DNA from: Cyanobacteria bacterium FACHB-471
GTDB lineage: Bacteria; Cyanobacteriota; Cyanobacteriia; Elainellales; Elainellaceae
Direction: 5' to 3'
Assembly (NCBI GenBank): GCA_014695345.1
Contig: JACJOC010000049.1
Coordinates: 372,001 to 436,000 of the forward strand
DNA length: 64,000 nucleotides
A model generated the notes under the pieces. It was not told the DNA's origin. It saw nothing but the letters and a program-made list of their open reading frames with translations, and searched no databases. Below, one piece after another: positions 36,026 through 45,150 of the stretch. Position 1 is the stretch's first letter. Each line of letters starts with the position of its first letter. The translations under genes and the position numbers were made by a program.

Positions 36026-37051
36026 GAAATCCACCAATGCATCCGATCGGTAAAATTCCCAGTTAGGAGGGGCGATATATCGACAATAAATTGAAGTTAT
36101 TTCAGTCTATTCTCTAACACCATGGGTTTGAAGTAACAGTAGAAAAGAAAGCTTTGTCACCTGCTACATCCAATAATTTTAATGTTTATGCAGTGCGTCG
36201 GTCATGAACTAACTGAGTTGATGTAATTCAATTGGTGAATACATAAGTTAACTTCTGGTTGCATTGGGTCAACAGGCGATCGCAGTTCCAACAAGGTTAT
36301 CTGTAACCATCAAATTTTGCCGTTGAACTGCCTCATTTCTAGGCAGGGGCAAATAGATGTAGGCTACAGCCCGCATGTTTCTCAGTTCTGTTGGGTCAAA
36401 CATTCGCTCTACTCAAGCTACTACTTTTGTAAAGTATATTCAACGCAAGTATGAATATATATCAAAACTGATGCTGTTTTTTGATTGAGTGTTTCACAAT
36501 TAAAGCAAAAGATGGCTTTGGAATAGCCAGTTTATAAATTAACTAGCGCGCTCTAGAAAAGCCGTTCTTCCTATGTTTTAAACTTGGGAAACGGCAGGTG
36601 TAGAGGAGTGTGAATGCGATCGCCCACAAACGACTGTTCACAGCAAAGATCAGATCTGATTTTTAATTTCTTCAGCAAGAAAACATAGAACTTAACGTCA
36701 GCAGACTGTCGAATTGACGCTACAAGACTGGTTGACTGGCAAGCCTTCTAGGATGCCTATTTGCTCGAAAATCTACAGAACATAAAACGGCTTTTGACCG
36801 TTCTGGTGGAGGCAGAACGCTGTGCAATTCGCGTTTATCCGAAATCTGCAACATGACTTTTGGCATTCATCGCACTTATGAACTGGCGCTAGCGATCGTA
36901 ACGTTCATCAAGTTCAACTAGGTCTGATGGTTGTGTTGTTTGTGGATGGAGGCGTTCTCACGGAGCATCTCTACTGTGGTTAGCATGAGCGATCGCTAAA
37001 TCAACCAGATTAATGCATTCATTAAAAGAATTTTAGGTTAGAGGTAATAAT
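36026..37051. other. Gene-poor region, about 1 kb
   Basis: No ORF of convincing length, RNA gene or strong repeat was found. The segment is AT-rich with scattered HIP1-type sites and looks like decayed DNA next to the transposase relic. Confidence 0.5.
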
Positions 37052-38002
37052 ATGGACGCTCATGAACTCCTGGAACGATACGCTGCTGGGGAGCGCAATT
37101 TTGACACTGTAGACTTGAGCGGAACCTACCTGAGCGGCGCAGATTTGCGCGGTGTAGATCTTAAAAAAGCAATCTTATGTGAAGCAGACTTGAGCGGTGC
37201 CTATCTCGTTGGGGCAGAGCTAAACGGAGTTGTTTTGCGAGAGGCGAATCTAAGCGGCGCTCGCTTGAGCGGTGCACATCTAAATGGAGCAGATTTATCC
37301 AAAGCCAATTTAGTAGGCGCAGATTTGAGCAGTACAACGCTGTGGAGAGCAGTCCTGAAACGGGCAAACCTTGCTGGCGCAAACCTCAACCGAGCTAGCC
37401 TCAACGAAGCAAACCTGGCAGAAGCAAACCTGGCTACGGCAGACCTAAGAGATGCAAAATTAACCGGGGCCAATTTGACCGGGGCAAACTTAAGCGAGGC
37501 AACGCTGGTAAAAGCTACCCTATGCAAGGCAAAGCTGGTGTTAGCCAGCCTGTGTGGCGCTAACTTAGAGCGGGCAGATTTAGCTGAAGCGAATTTGTCA
37601 GATTCAGATTTGAGTTGGGTGAATCTGGATGGTGCAAATTTGCGGGCGGCAAATCTAAGTCGGGTCAACCTGGGTGAAGCGGAGCTAACAGGAGCTAACC
37701 TATATCGAGCAAATTTAACTGCTGCAAAGCTAATTGTGGCAATCTTACGCGGGGCTAACCTGGAGCGGGCAGAGCTAATTAGTGCAAACCTATCAAGTGC
37801 GGATCTGAGTTGGGCAAATCTGGATGACGCAAACTTGAGCGGGGCCAACCTACATCGAGCCATTTTGGAAGATACGCGACTGAGTTCAACCATCTTGCGC
37901 GGCGCAGACTTAAATGAAGCAAAGCTAAATTCAGAAATTCATGCTCTCAATTTTTTGGATTTTAGCTGGGCAACTATGCCCGACGGTGCAGTTCACAGCT
38001 AA
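37052..38002 (+). CDS. Pentapeptide-repeat protein
   Basis: A 316-residue protein made almost wholly of A(D/N)LxG-type pentapeptide repeats, predicted to fold as a right-handed quadrilateral beta helix. The start MDAHELLERYAAGERNF is the common N-terminal lead of cyanobacterial members. The array runs from about residue 18 to 295 without interruption, followed by a short FLDFSWATMPDG tail. No signal peptide. Function unknown; some pentapeptide proteins bind gyrase or sit in the thylakoid lumen, but no such link is visible here. Confidence 0.88.
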   Translation: MDAHELLERYAAGERNFDTVDLSGTYLSGADLRGVDLKKAILCEADLSGAYLVGAELNGVVLREANLSGARLSGAHLNGADLSKANLVGADLSSTTLWRAVLKRANLAGANLNRASLNEANLAEANLATADLRDAKLTGANLTGANLSEATLVKATLCKAKLVLASLCGANLERADLAEANLSDSDLSWVNLDGANLRAANLSRVNLGEAELTGANLYRANLTAAKLIVAILRGANLERAELISANLSSADLSWANLDDANLSGANLHRAILEDTRLSSTILRGADLNEAKLNSEIHALNFLDFSWATMPDGAVHS

Positions 38003-38033
38003 ATTGGAGTCTAGGTGTCATTAGTCCTTTGTC

Positions 38034-38090
38034 CATAGGTTATTGGTAGCTTTACAAATCACCCATGACAAGGGACAAAGAACTAATGAC
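38034..38090. repeat. Inverted repeat upstream of serS
   Basis: GTCATTAGTCCTTTGTCC and GGACAAAGAACTAATGAC, pairing over most of their length across a 20-nt loop; it could act in the serS leader or end the preceding transcript. Confidence 0.5.
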
Positions 38091-38125
38091 AGAAGACAAA
38101 CCGTTTAAGAAGCTGAGAAAAATCT

Positions 38126-39403
38126 GTGCTTGACCTGAAGCAAATCCGGGAAAAACCAGAGCAGATTCAGGAACGTCTGAATTTGCGAGGAGGTTATGAT
38201 CTAAAGCCAATTTTGGAACTCGACCAGCAGCAGCGAGAGCTAGAAATGAAGCGATCGCAGCTTCAGGCTCGAAGCAACGAAATTGGCAAACTGGTGGGTC
38301 AGAAAATGAAATCGGGTGCTGACCCCAAAGGCGAGGAAGTTCAGGAACTCCGAGATGAGGGAAACCAGGTTAAAGCACACTTGAGTGAACTGGAACCTCA
38401 AGAAAGAGAGCTGAAAGCTCAGTTAGAAGCGTTGCTGCTGACACTACCCAATTTGCCCAGCGAGTCTACCCCCCTTGGCAAAAGCGAGGATGAGAACGTC
38501 GAGATTCGGCGTTGGGGCGACGAATATTTACCTAAAAATCCAGACATCCTGCCTCATTGGGAAATTGGCGAAAAACTGAAGATTCTTAACTTTGAGCGAT
38601 CGACTAAGGTGGCTCAAAGCCGGTTTGTGACGCTGATTGGAGCAGGGGCAGCGTTAGAGCGGGCGCTGATTCAGTTCATGCTCGATCGCCAAATTCAGGC
38701 GGGCTATGTGGAAGTGATTCCCCCGTTTCTGATCAATAGCCAGTCACTCACGGCATCGGGTCAGTTGCCCAAATTTTCTGAGGAAAGCTTTAAGTGCGAT
38801 CGCGACGACCTTTGGCTCACCCCAACTGCCGAAGTTCCCGTCACCAACCTTTATCGGGACGAAATCCTCTCCTCTGAAGAGTTGCCCATCCACCATTGCG
38901 CTTACACGCCCTGCTTTCGCCGTGAGGCAGGCAGCTACGGGCGAGACACCAGAGGCTTAATTCGCCTGCACCAGTTTAACAAAGTAGAGCTATTCAAGTT
39001 TGTTCACCCTGATAGCTCGGAGCAAGAACACCAGACCCTAACCCAAAATGCTGAAGCCATTCTGCAAGCGCTTCAACTGCCCTACCGAGTCATCGAGCTA
39101 TGTACGGGCGATCTGGGTTTCTCTGCCGGAAAGACCTACGATCTGGAAGTTTGGCTTCCCTCATCGGGCAAATACCGGGAAATTTCAAGCTGCTCCAACT
39201 GTTACGACTTTCAGGCGCGGCGCGGCAACATTCGGTTCAAGGAACCTGGTAAAAAAGGAACTCAGTTTGTTCACACGCTCAACGGCTCCGGATTGGCGGT
39301 TGGTCGCACGATGGCAGCCATTCTGGAGAACTACCAGCAGCCTGACGGCACGATTCGCCTACCGGAAGTGCTACAGCCTTATTTAGGACGCGAAACGCTG
39401 TAG
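38126..39403 (+). CDS. serS: Seryl-tRNA synthetase
   Basis: A 425-residue class II synthetase. The N-terminal coiled-coil arm (about residues 28-105) that grips the tRNA-Ser variable arm is present, then motif 2 [17 protein letters not shown] and motif 3 [24 protein letters not shown] start is used; it gives the normal N-terminus [17 protein letters not shown]. The stop codon TAG is built from the first bases of a GTAGGGGC repeat (39400 onward). Confidence 0.97.
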   Translation: MLDLKQIREKPEQIQERLNLRGGYDLKPILELDQQQRELEMKRSQLQARSNEIGKLVGQKMKSGADPKGEEVQELRDEGNQVKAHLSELEPQERELKAQLEALLLTLPNLPSESTPLGKSEDENVEIRRWGDEYLPKNPDILPHWEIGEKLKILNFERSTKVAQSRFVTLIGAGAALERALIQFMLDRQIQAGYVEVIPPFLINSQSLTASGQLPKFSEESFKCDRDDLWLTPTAEVPVTNLYRDEILSSEELPIHHCAYTPCFRREAGSYGRDTRGLIRLHQFNKVELFKFVHPDSSEQEHQTLTQNAEAILQALQLPYRVIELCTGDLGFSAGKTYDLEVWLPSSGKYREISSCSNCYDFQARRGNIRFKEPGKKGTQFVHTLNGSGLAVGRTMAAILENYQQPDGTIRLPEVLQPYLGRETL

Positions 39404-39464
39404 GGGCAGGTTTAGTCACAAAGCGGCAATTGAGGGCAGGGATTCTGGCAAAACCTGCCCCTAC
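39400..39464. repeat. GTAGGGGC-type inverted repeat overlapping the serS stop
   Basis: Fourteen-base arms GTAGGGGCAGGTTT and AAACCTGCCCCTAC, 37 nt apart. Confidence 0.8.
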
Positions 39465-39474
39465 TGAGACTGAA

Positions 39475-40233
39475 CTAAGGCAAACTAAGCTTGTGATTGT
39501 TCTGCTTTGCCCCAGACCCTCGATAGATTCGCTCAGATTGCTCTGGAGGTAGCCATCTGGCTCCTGGGAAGTGAACTTCAGGAGTCGCTTCATCCTCGAC
39601 ATAAACTGTAAACTGACTTTGCGGCGGCACGTAGGCATGGTGAACCGGATCGTAAGCAAAGACTTCGCCTGTTTCGATGTGGTAGATCCAGGCGTGGAGA
39701 CTGAGCTTGTCCTGATAGAGCTTGGAGCGCACCACAGGATAAGTCCGCAGGTTCTCAATTTGGGTGAGCACGTTTTCGGCGGTCGCCAACTCCAGCAATT
39801 CCTCACCGTGGCGATCGCTGTAATTTTCTTTTAGTACTCGCCGCGTTGCCTCAGCGTGTTTGAGCCAGTCGCAGACCAGCGGCATTTCTTCCTCAAGCTC
39901 GTTGAGCTTTAAGAGCCCCTTCATTGCGCCACAGTGAGAATGCCCGCAGACGATGATCTGCTCAATTCCCAGGGCATGGATCGCATATTCGATCGCGGCT
40001 CCTTCCCCACCATTTGCTGCCCCATAGGGAGGAATAATATTACCCGCATTGCGAACCACAAACAGTTCGCCCACTTGAGCTTGAGTAATCAGATTGGGAT
40101 CAACCCGTGAATCAGAACAAGCGATAAACAGCACTCGCGGCTTCTGACCGTGCGCGAGTTGCTCAAACAATTCTTGGTGCTGGCTAAAATAGCTGGTCTG
40201 AAAATCACGCAGACCTTTAATCAGTTTTCTCAT
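39475..40233 (-). CDS. ccaA: Beta-class carbonic anhydrase, carboxysomal CcaA type
   Basis: CcaA interconverts bicarbonate and CO2 inside beta-carboxysomes. With the start at 40233 the 252-residue protein aligns with known CcaA: MRKLIKGLRDFQ at the N-terminus, zinc ligands C39, H98 and C101, with D41 and R43 of the CSDSR motif forming the gating dyad. The C-terminal tail beyond about residue 200 is the extension used for carboxysome contacts. An ATG nine nt upstream (40242) is an alternative. The gene is not near other ccm genes. Confidence 0.92.
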   Translation of the reverse strand: MRKLIKGLRDFQTSYFSQHQELFEQLAHGQKPRVLFIACSDSRVDPNLITQAQVGELFVVRNAGNIIPPYGAANGGEGAAIEYAIHALGIEQIIVCGHSHCGAMKGLLKLNELEEEMPLVCDWLKHAEATRRVLKENYSDRHGEELLELATAENVLTQIENLRTYPVVRSKLYQDKLSLHAWIYHIETGEVFAYDPVHHAYVPPQSQFTVYVEDEATPEVHFPGARWLPPEQSERIYRGSGAKQNNHKLSLP

Positions 40234-40412
40234 GGCCCTCATTCCCCGTAGGAGTCCATCCTACCGTTTTGGCACGGCATTTTTCCGTCTATGTAGCGAA
40301 TTGTAGGAGTAGATTTTGTTCTACCTCCCATAACAAAAACGGATAATCCTCCGGTTGCCCTTTAACTAGGTTGCCAATATGGGGATGATTCACGGCTATT
40401 TATCCAAAAACT

Positions 40413-40440
40413 GTAGGGGCGTTTCACGAAACGCCCCTAC
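40413..40440. repeat. GTAGGGGC-type perfect palindrome
   Basis: GTAGGGGCGTTTC and GAAACGCCCCTAC, 13-base arms around AC. Nearly the same 28-mer occurs at 47510-47537. Confidence 0.85.
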
Positions 40441-40474
40441 GAGATTTATGCTTTTCCAAAAGGCTGTCTTGCGA

Positions 40475-40509
40475 GGAGGGGGATGTGGTTCTAGCCCACA
40501 TCCCCCTCC
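40475..40509. terminator. Hairpin downstream of the HHL1-like gene
   Basis: GGAGGGGGATGTGG pairs with CCACATCCCCCTCC (14 bp, 7-nt loop), 27 nt beyond the HHL1-like stop on the minus strand. No long T run follows. Confidence 0.55.
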
Positions 40510-40536
40510 CTACAAAATGGCTTGATTGAAGCTGTC

Positions 40537-40971
40537 CTAGCTGCGCTTAAGCAGGGACGAAACGCGGCTTTTAACCTGATCTAGGGCAGCCCCAATCCCG
40601 CCAGTCACGCCAGGTTGGGGTGGCACTGCTAGCTGAATCGGCTCATCCTTAAATTCTTTGAGGCGATAGCCATATTCCAAATGCTGCTGATGTTTCCGCA
40701 ACACAGGATAAAGGCGGAAAGCTCCCTGAAGCAGGTCTGCTTGACTGCCAAAAATAGCCTCGCTGATCTGACTGGAGCGCTTAACGGCGATCGCCCCCAC
40801 GGGATACCAGCCTTTTTTGCCTTGAATACGAATATAAACCTCAAATTCTGGAATTCCGTCAGCCCGCATCCGGTCAAGCTCTTGAGATGCCTTAGCGCGT
40901 TCTTGCGATCGCTTAGAGACTTTAGCTTGAGACTGAGGCTGCGTTTTTCCAAACCCAAGATTGGTTGTCAT
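40537..40971 (-). CDS. HHL1-like protein (photosystem II repair factor homologue)
   Basis: A 144-residue protein resembling cyanobacterial homologues of plant HHL1 (hypersensitive to high light 1), a thylakoid protein needed to repair photosystem II. The N-terminal 30 residues are polar and basic; the core has EFEVYIRIQGKKGWYPVGAIAVKRSSQI and LYPVLRKHQQHLEYGYRLKEF. No membrane helix is visible, unlike the plant protein. Transcribed away from the HU gene. Confidence 0.75.
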   Translation of the reverse strand: MTTNLGFGKTQPQSQAKVSKRSQERAKASQELDRMRADGIPEFEVYIRIQGKKGWYPVGAIAVKRSSQISEAIFGSQADLLQGAFRLYPVLRKHQQHLEYGYRLKEFKDEPIQLAVPPQPGVTGGIGAALDQVKSRVSSLLKRS

Positions 40972-41343
40972 ACAACTCTATGCTATAAACCTTAATAAAA
41001 GTTTACAGCTTTTTCAGAAAATTCGACAGATTTGCATGAGGGGTTATTGGTAATTACCCCTCATGCACCTTCCAGACCCTTTGGAATGAGTATTGCCGAT
41101 TTATATCAAGCAGGCAAACTGCTTGCCCCGCAGGAAATCAGGGTTTCCAGGTCTATAGTGTCCTATATCAAATCGCTCATCTCACAGTGAGTAATTGGCT
41201 GCTGATTGGTCAAAACCATTAACCACTGCAATTACCCCTGAAACCCGCTCTATATAAAAATTTCTGCGGAAAATGAGTCATTTCTGTACATTTGCACTAC
41301 AATTCACTTCAAACAGTTGAAATGCTTGTGAGGACTGTATTTC
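40972..41343. other. Divergent promoter region of the HHL1-like and HU genes
   Basis: About 370 nt. It contains a hairpin with arms 41034-41044 and 41056-41066 (GCATGAGGGGT type). A TATATAAA sequence near 41260 could be part of the HU promoter. Nothing else recognised. Confidence 0.5.
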
Positions 41344-41634
41344 ATGAATAAAGGTGACTTGATCGACGCGGTTGCAGAAAAAGCAGGTGTAACCAAAAAA
41401 GAGGCCGATCAGATTTTGACGGCTTTGTTTGAGACAATTCAGGACGCTGTAGCCGAAGGTGAAAAGGTAACGCTAGTTGGCTTTGGCACCTTTGAACCTC
41501 GCGATCGCAAAGAGCGTGAGGGACGTAACCCTAAGAGTGGAGAAACAATCAAAATTCCAGCAACCCGTGTTCCTGCGTTCAGTGCAGGCAAGCTATTCAA
41601 GGAGAAAATCTCCTCGAACGGAAAAGTTGCATAA
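41344..41634 (+). CDS. hup: HU family DNA-binding protein
   Basis: A 96-residue nucleoid protein that bends DNA. It has the complete HU fold: MNKGDLIDAVAEKAGVTKKEAD, VTLVGFGTFEPRDRKEREGRNPKSGETI, with the DNA-inserting Pro in the beta arm (IKIPATRVPAFSAGK). Two long hairpins follow. Confidence 0.97.
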   Translation: MNKGDLIDAVAEKAGVTKKEADQILTALFETIQDAVAEGEKVTLVGFGTFEPRDRKEREGRNPKSGETIKIPATRVPAFSAGKLFKEKISSNGKVA

Positions 41635-41653
41635 CATTCGCTGTTTTAGGATT

Positions 41654-41700
41654 ACTCCAGTTGCCATTGCTTCAGAAAAGCAATGGCAACTGGAGTTTCC
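41654..41700 (+). terminator. Perfect 19-bp terminator hairpin after HU
   Basis: ACTCCAGTTGCCATTGCTT (41654-41672) pairs with 41678-41696 around CAGAA, followed by TTCCTAA. Confidence 0.7.
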
Positions 41701-41725
41701 TAATGCAGCTTCAAAGCTGGTTTGT

Positions 41726-41764
41726 GAGAAGGGGGATGCTGGCTTAGCCAGCATCCCCCTTCTC
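41726..41764. terminator. Second perfect 19-bp hairpin between HU and topA
   Basis: GAGAAGGGGGATGCTGGCT (41726-41744) pairs with 41746-41764. It sits between convergent genes and could end either transcript. Confidence 0.65.
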
Positions 41765-41783
41765 GCTTCAATGTCAAATTCAC

Positions 41784-44042
41784 TCAGGTGTTTAACACAC
41801 CAAACTTGGGGGACCAAAAGCCATCTTTCCCCTGAAAGAAGGCAACCTCTTTACACTTCCCTCTGCGATTCTCAATTAAGGAACAGCGTAACATTACTTT
41901 TGCTTGTCCTTCTCTGGTGTAGGTATAGCGCTCTAGTAATGCTCCACAAACCGGACAAGGATAGTCTGTAAAGGATTCTGGATCGGGAGTGCGTTGACTA
42001 TAGGGCAACTCATATTTCTTAGCTTTTGAGTTCCAAAACATGACAGTGGCACAACCTGGTTTGATGCACTTGAGAAAGTGATTAGCCTTCAGCTTTTTGG
42101 AGCGAGAAGGGACTTTATGCATTAGCTCACCACAGCTTGGACAGGCAACCTTAGAAACCTGCTGAGCTGTTTTCGTTTGGGCTGTTTTCGTTTGAGCTGT
42201 TTTCGTTAAAGATTTCTCAGGTTGAGCAGAAGAATTCTGCCCGGAGGGAGTCTGCTGTGCTTCTTTAAAGTGAGTTGCTTTAAGATGAGTCGCTTTAAAG
42301 TCATTTGACCCGATCGCCTGTCGTGCTTTCACGATTGCGGGTGCAAAGTAATCTCGATGCCAACTGGTGAGATAGGTTTGCCAGTCTTGCTGCCCAGAGG
42401 CGATCGCATCTAGCGCCGTTTCCATTTGCGCTGTAAACGCGGGTTGAATCAGGTCAGGCAAAAGCTTTTCTAAAGCAGCATCCAGATCTAAGCCCAATGC
42501 GGTTGGCTGGAGTTTGCCCTGCAAAAGCTGTACATAGTCTCGCTCTCGAAGTGTTTTGATGGTCGGTGCGTAGGTGCTGGGTCGTCCAATTCCCTGGCGC
42601 TCCATTAACTGCACCAGTTTTGGTTCGCTGTAGCGGGGTGGCGGTTGGGTTTGCTTTTGATCTGCCTGAGCTTTTTGAAGCTGTAACACTTGCCCGGTCT
42701 GAAGTGGCGGCAGTTGAGCGTCAGCACTGAGGTTATTCCAATAGCGGGTATAGCCTGCAAACTCTAAAACTTGCCCTCTAGCTTCCCAAAAAGCGGTGCC
42801 TGATTGCGTCACCACATGAGTTTTTTGTAAACGCGCCGGACAGCACTGAGAGGCGATCGCCCGATTCCAAATTAGCTCATATAGGTTCGCCTCATCTGCT
42901 GACGCTGCAAGCGGCGGAACGCGATTCACATCTGTTGGACGAATGGCTTCGTGGGCTTCTTGTGCGCCCTTAACAGCACGATGTTTTGCGGTGCGTTGAG
43001 GCACATTGGTGGGATCATGCTGCTCTAGGTACTGCCGCACTGCCTGACAAAAAGGTGCAGCAAGGACGACCGAATCGGTTCGCATGTAGGTGATGTAGCC
43101 CGCTTCATAAAGTGACTGCGCCACTTTCATCGTTTTTTCGGGGCTAAATCGCAGCTTAGCGCCTGCTGCCTGCTGGAGGGTAGAAGTGATAAAAGGTGCA
43201 GGGGGTGATTGATAGACGACCTTTCCTTCTACCTTGACAACCTGGTGAGGCGTAGAGCGGGCGATCGCCACCAGTCGGTCTGCTTCTGCCTGAGTTGTGA
43301 CTCGCTCCGACTCCTGTTTAGGCTTGCTGTCCTCATTGGTAGAAGCATCGTCTGAAGATTCTGCTGGAGGCTGACTTGAGGCTTGTCCAACTCTGCGCTG
43401 AGCCGTAAGCTTGCTGCGATAAAAAGCCTTGAACCCTTCTCGATAGCTCACCCAAACGCTCCAATAATCTTCAGGCTTAAAAGTTTGGATTTCTCGCTCT
43501 CGCACACAGAGCAGGTGCAGCGTCGCACTTTGTACTCGCCCCATCGACTTCGCACCGTTGTTGAGCTGCCACACCACATGCCTGCTGCCTTTGTAGCCCA
43601 CCAGCTTATCCAAACAGTCACGAGCCCGACCTGCGGCAATCAAGGCTTGATCTAAAGTGCGGGGATGAGCGATCGCCTGTTGCACTGCTGCTGGCGTAAT
43701 TTCGCTGTATACGACCCGCCTGGGGTTCTTTAGCCGCAATTCTTGCTGAAGGTGCCAGCCAATTGTTTCTCCCTCGCGATCGGGGTCAGTCGCGATGTAA
43801 ACCGCGTTCGCTTGCTTTACCGCTTGCCGCAGTTCAGCCAGTACTTTCTTTGCCCGGGCATCTCTTGGTTCATAGCGGCAGTGGATTTGAGCTCCCTCTA
43901 AATCAAACCCCAGCGCGTCCTCTCCATCGTTTGCCAATTCTCGAATGTGCCCCATGCTGGCTTTCACAATCCAGTTGGGACCCAATATCTGACCTAGCTT
44001 TTTCAACTTGCCAGGACTTTCAATTAGCAGCAGATTTGCCAT
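41784..44042 (-). CDS. topA: Type IA DNA topoisomerase I
   Basis: A 752-residue type IA topoisomerase. TOPRIM motifs LLLIESPGKLKKL and TDPDREGETIGW, and the active-site Tyr segment GYITYMRTDSV are intact. The C-terminal region carries two C4 zinc modules (CPSCGELMHKVPSRS...CIKPGC and CPVCGALLERY...CSLIENRRGKC). Between core and fingers is a low-complexity linker with three KTAQ repeats. The ATG with normal N-terminus MANLLLIESPG was preferred over GTG at 44054. Cyanobacteria commonly have more than one such enzyme; this shorter form may be the second. Confidence 0.92.
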   Translation of the reverse strand: MANLLLIESPGKLKKLGQILGPNWIVKASMGHIRELANDGEDALGFDLEGAQIHCRYEPRDARAKKVLAELRQAVKQANAVYIATDPDREGETIGWHLQQELRLKNPRRVVYSEITPAAVQQAIAHPRTLDQALIAAGRARDCLDKLVGYKGSRHVVWQLNNGAKSMGRVQSATLHLLCVREREIQTFKPEDYWSVWVSYREGFKAFYRSKLTAQRRVGQASSQPPAESSDDASTNEDSKPKQESERVTTQAEADRLVAIARSTPHQVVKVEGKVVYQSPPAPFITSTLQQAAGAKLRFSPEKTMKVAQSLYEAGYITYMRTDSVVLAAPFCQAVRQYLEQHDPTNVPQRTAKHRAVKGAQEAHEAIRPTDVNRVPPLAASADEANLYELIWNRAIASQCCPARLQKTHVVTQSGTAFWEARGQVLEFAGYTRYWNNLSADAQLPPLQTGQVLQLQKAQADQKQTQPPPRYSEPKLVQLMERQGIGRPSTYAPTIKTLRERDYVQLLQGKLQPTALGLDLDAALEKLLPDLIQPAFTAQMETALDAIASGQQDWQTYLTSWHRDYFAPAIVKARQAIGSNDFKATHLKATHFKEAQQTPSGQNSSAQPEKSLTKTAQTKTAQTKTAQQVSKVACPSCGELMHKVPSRSKKLKANHFLKCIKPGCATVMFWNSKAKKYELPYSQRTPDPESFTDYPCPVCGALLERYTYTREGQAKVMLRCSLIENRRGKCKEVAFFQGKDGFWSPKFGVLNT

Positions 44043-44361
44043 CTTCTCAACCACTTAAACCTGTGGCATGACTCACTTGCCTTCGTAAAGCCGCTTTTAG
44101 AGATGAAATGAATCACGTTCCTACAATTTGGTGCTTTGCCCAATCGACAAGCTAGCAAAAGCAAGTTCACTTGTACTATAACATCCTGCATCTGCTTAGG
44201 AATGAACTCGCAGGATGTTTCTTTGCAAACGCATCCAGGGAAAGAGGCGAATTCTATCTGCCGAAGTTTTCCCAGTCTAAAAACGCACTCGATCGCCACT
44301 TGGATAGGTGTGATTCATTGGAGAACAAGGCAGGATTAGAAGTAAAACTTAGTTGCAGCGT
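44043..44361. other. Divergent region between topA and the TspO-like gene
   Basis: About 320 nt. It contains TTGTACTATAAC, a possible promoter, immediately followed by a hairpin AACATCCTGC/GCAGGATGTT (44180-44219). No gene recognised. Confidence 0.5.
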
Positions 44362-45150
44362 ATGAAAGCATCTTCATCCGATCACTCTGGAATGGGACTG
44401 GCGATCGCCACGCTCCTTGCCATTCTTGCCACACTCACCGTGAATGCTCTATCAAACTTCTTTCCACCTGAGGGGTTAAACATTGGTGAAATTGCCAATA
44501 CTGTCCTGCAAGGGGTACAAATCACGCCAGCAAACTATGCCTTTGCGATTTGGGGACTCATTTACCTGGGGTTAATTACCTATGGCGTTTACCAGCTTCA
44601 TCCGAGTCGCCGGAGTGAACCACGGATTCGTCGTGCCAGTGGTTTTCTGATCGTTGCCTGCCTTGCTCAAATTATTTGGGTGTATCTGTTTACCACACAA
44701 CTGTTTTGGTTGTCCGTGGTTGCCATGTTGGGCATTTTGGTGTCACTCATCGCTGCCTATCTCCAGTTGGGAATTGGTCATATCAGAGCTTCCAGAAGTC
44801 ACAGATGGCAAGCATTTACACCTTTTAGTGTTTATCTTGGCTGGATTTCGGTAGCAACGGTGGTGAATGTTGCCTCTGCGCTCTACAGCAACGGTTGGAC
44901 AGGATGGGGCATCAGCGATGTGAGTTGGACGGTGATTATGCTGATCGCGAGTGCGATTATTGCTGCTATTGTTGCGGTTCAACGTGCAGATGTTGCTTTC
45001 ACTTTAGTGTTTGTTTGGGCATACGTGGCGATCGCCATTCGTCAACTCAATACTCCTGCTATTTGGATTACCGCAGTAGTGGGAGCGATCGCCCTGATCG
45101 GGTTACTCACCTTTAGCAGAATGAATAGGCGTAAACTGGTGAATCACTAG
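44362..45150 (+). CDS. TspO/MBR-like tryptophan-rich sensory protein
   Basis: A 262-residue membrane protein with about seven hydrophobic segments. The family segment ITPANYAFAIWGLIYLGLITYGVYQLHPS is clear. It is longer than classical TspO (about 160 residues) and fits the larger tryptophan-rich sensory group. Substrate unknown; TspO proteins bind tetrapyrroles. ATG 44362 chosen over TTG 44353. It ends tail-to-tail with the helicase, sharing four bases. Confidence 0.75.
   Translation: MKASSSDHSGMGLAIATLLAILATLTVNALSNFFPPEGLNIGEIANTVLQGVQITPANYAFAIWGLIYLGLITYGVYQLHPSRRSEPRIRRASGFLIVACLAQIIWVYLFTTQLFWLSVVAMLGILVSLIAAYLQLGIGHIRASRSHRWQAFTPFSVYLGWISVATVVNVASALYSNGWTGWGISDVSWTVIMLIASAIIAAIVAVQRADVAFTLVFVWAYVAIAIRQLNTPAIWITAVVGAIALIGLLTFSRMNRRKLVNH

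Noticed and set aside
37201-37893. 230-aa minus-strand ORF over the pentapeptide-repeat gene
   Set aside because: Open only because of the periodic codon pattern of the pentapeptide repeats on the other strand.
39279-39806. 175-aa minus-strand ORF across serS and ccaA ends
   Set aside because: It runs antisense to serS and out of frame with ccaA, and resembles no family.
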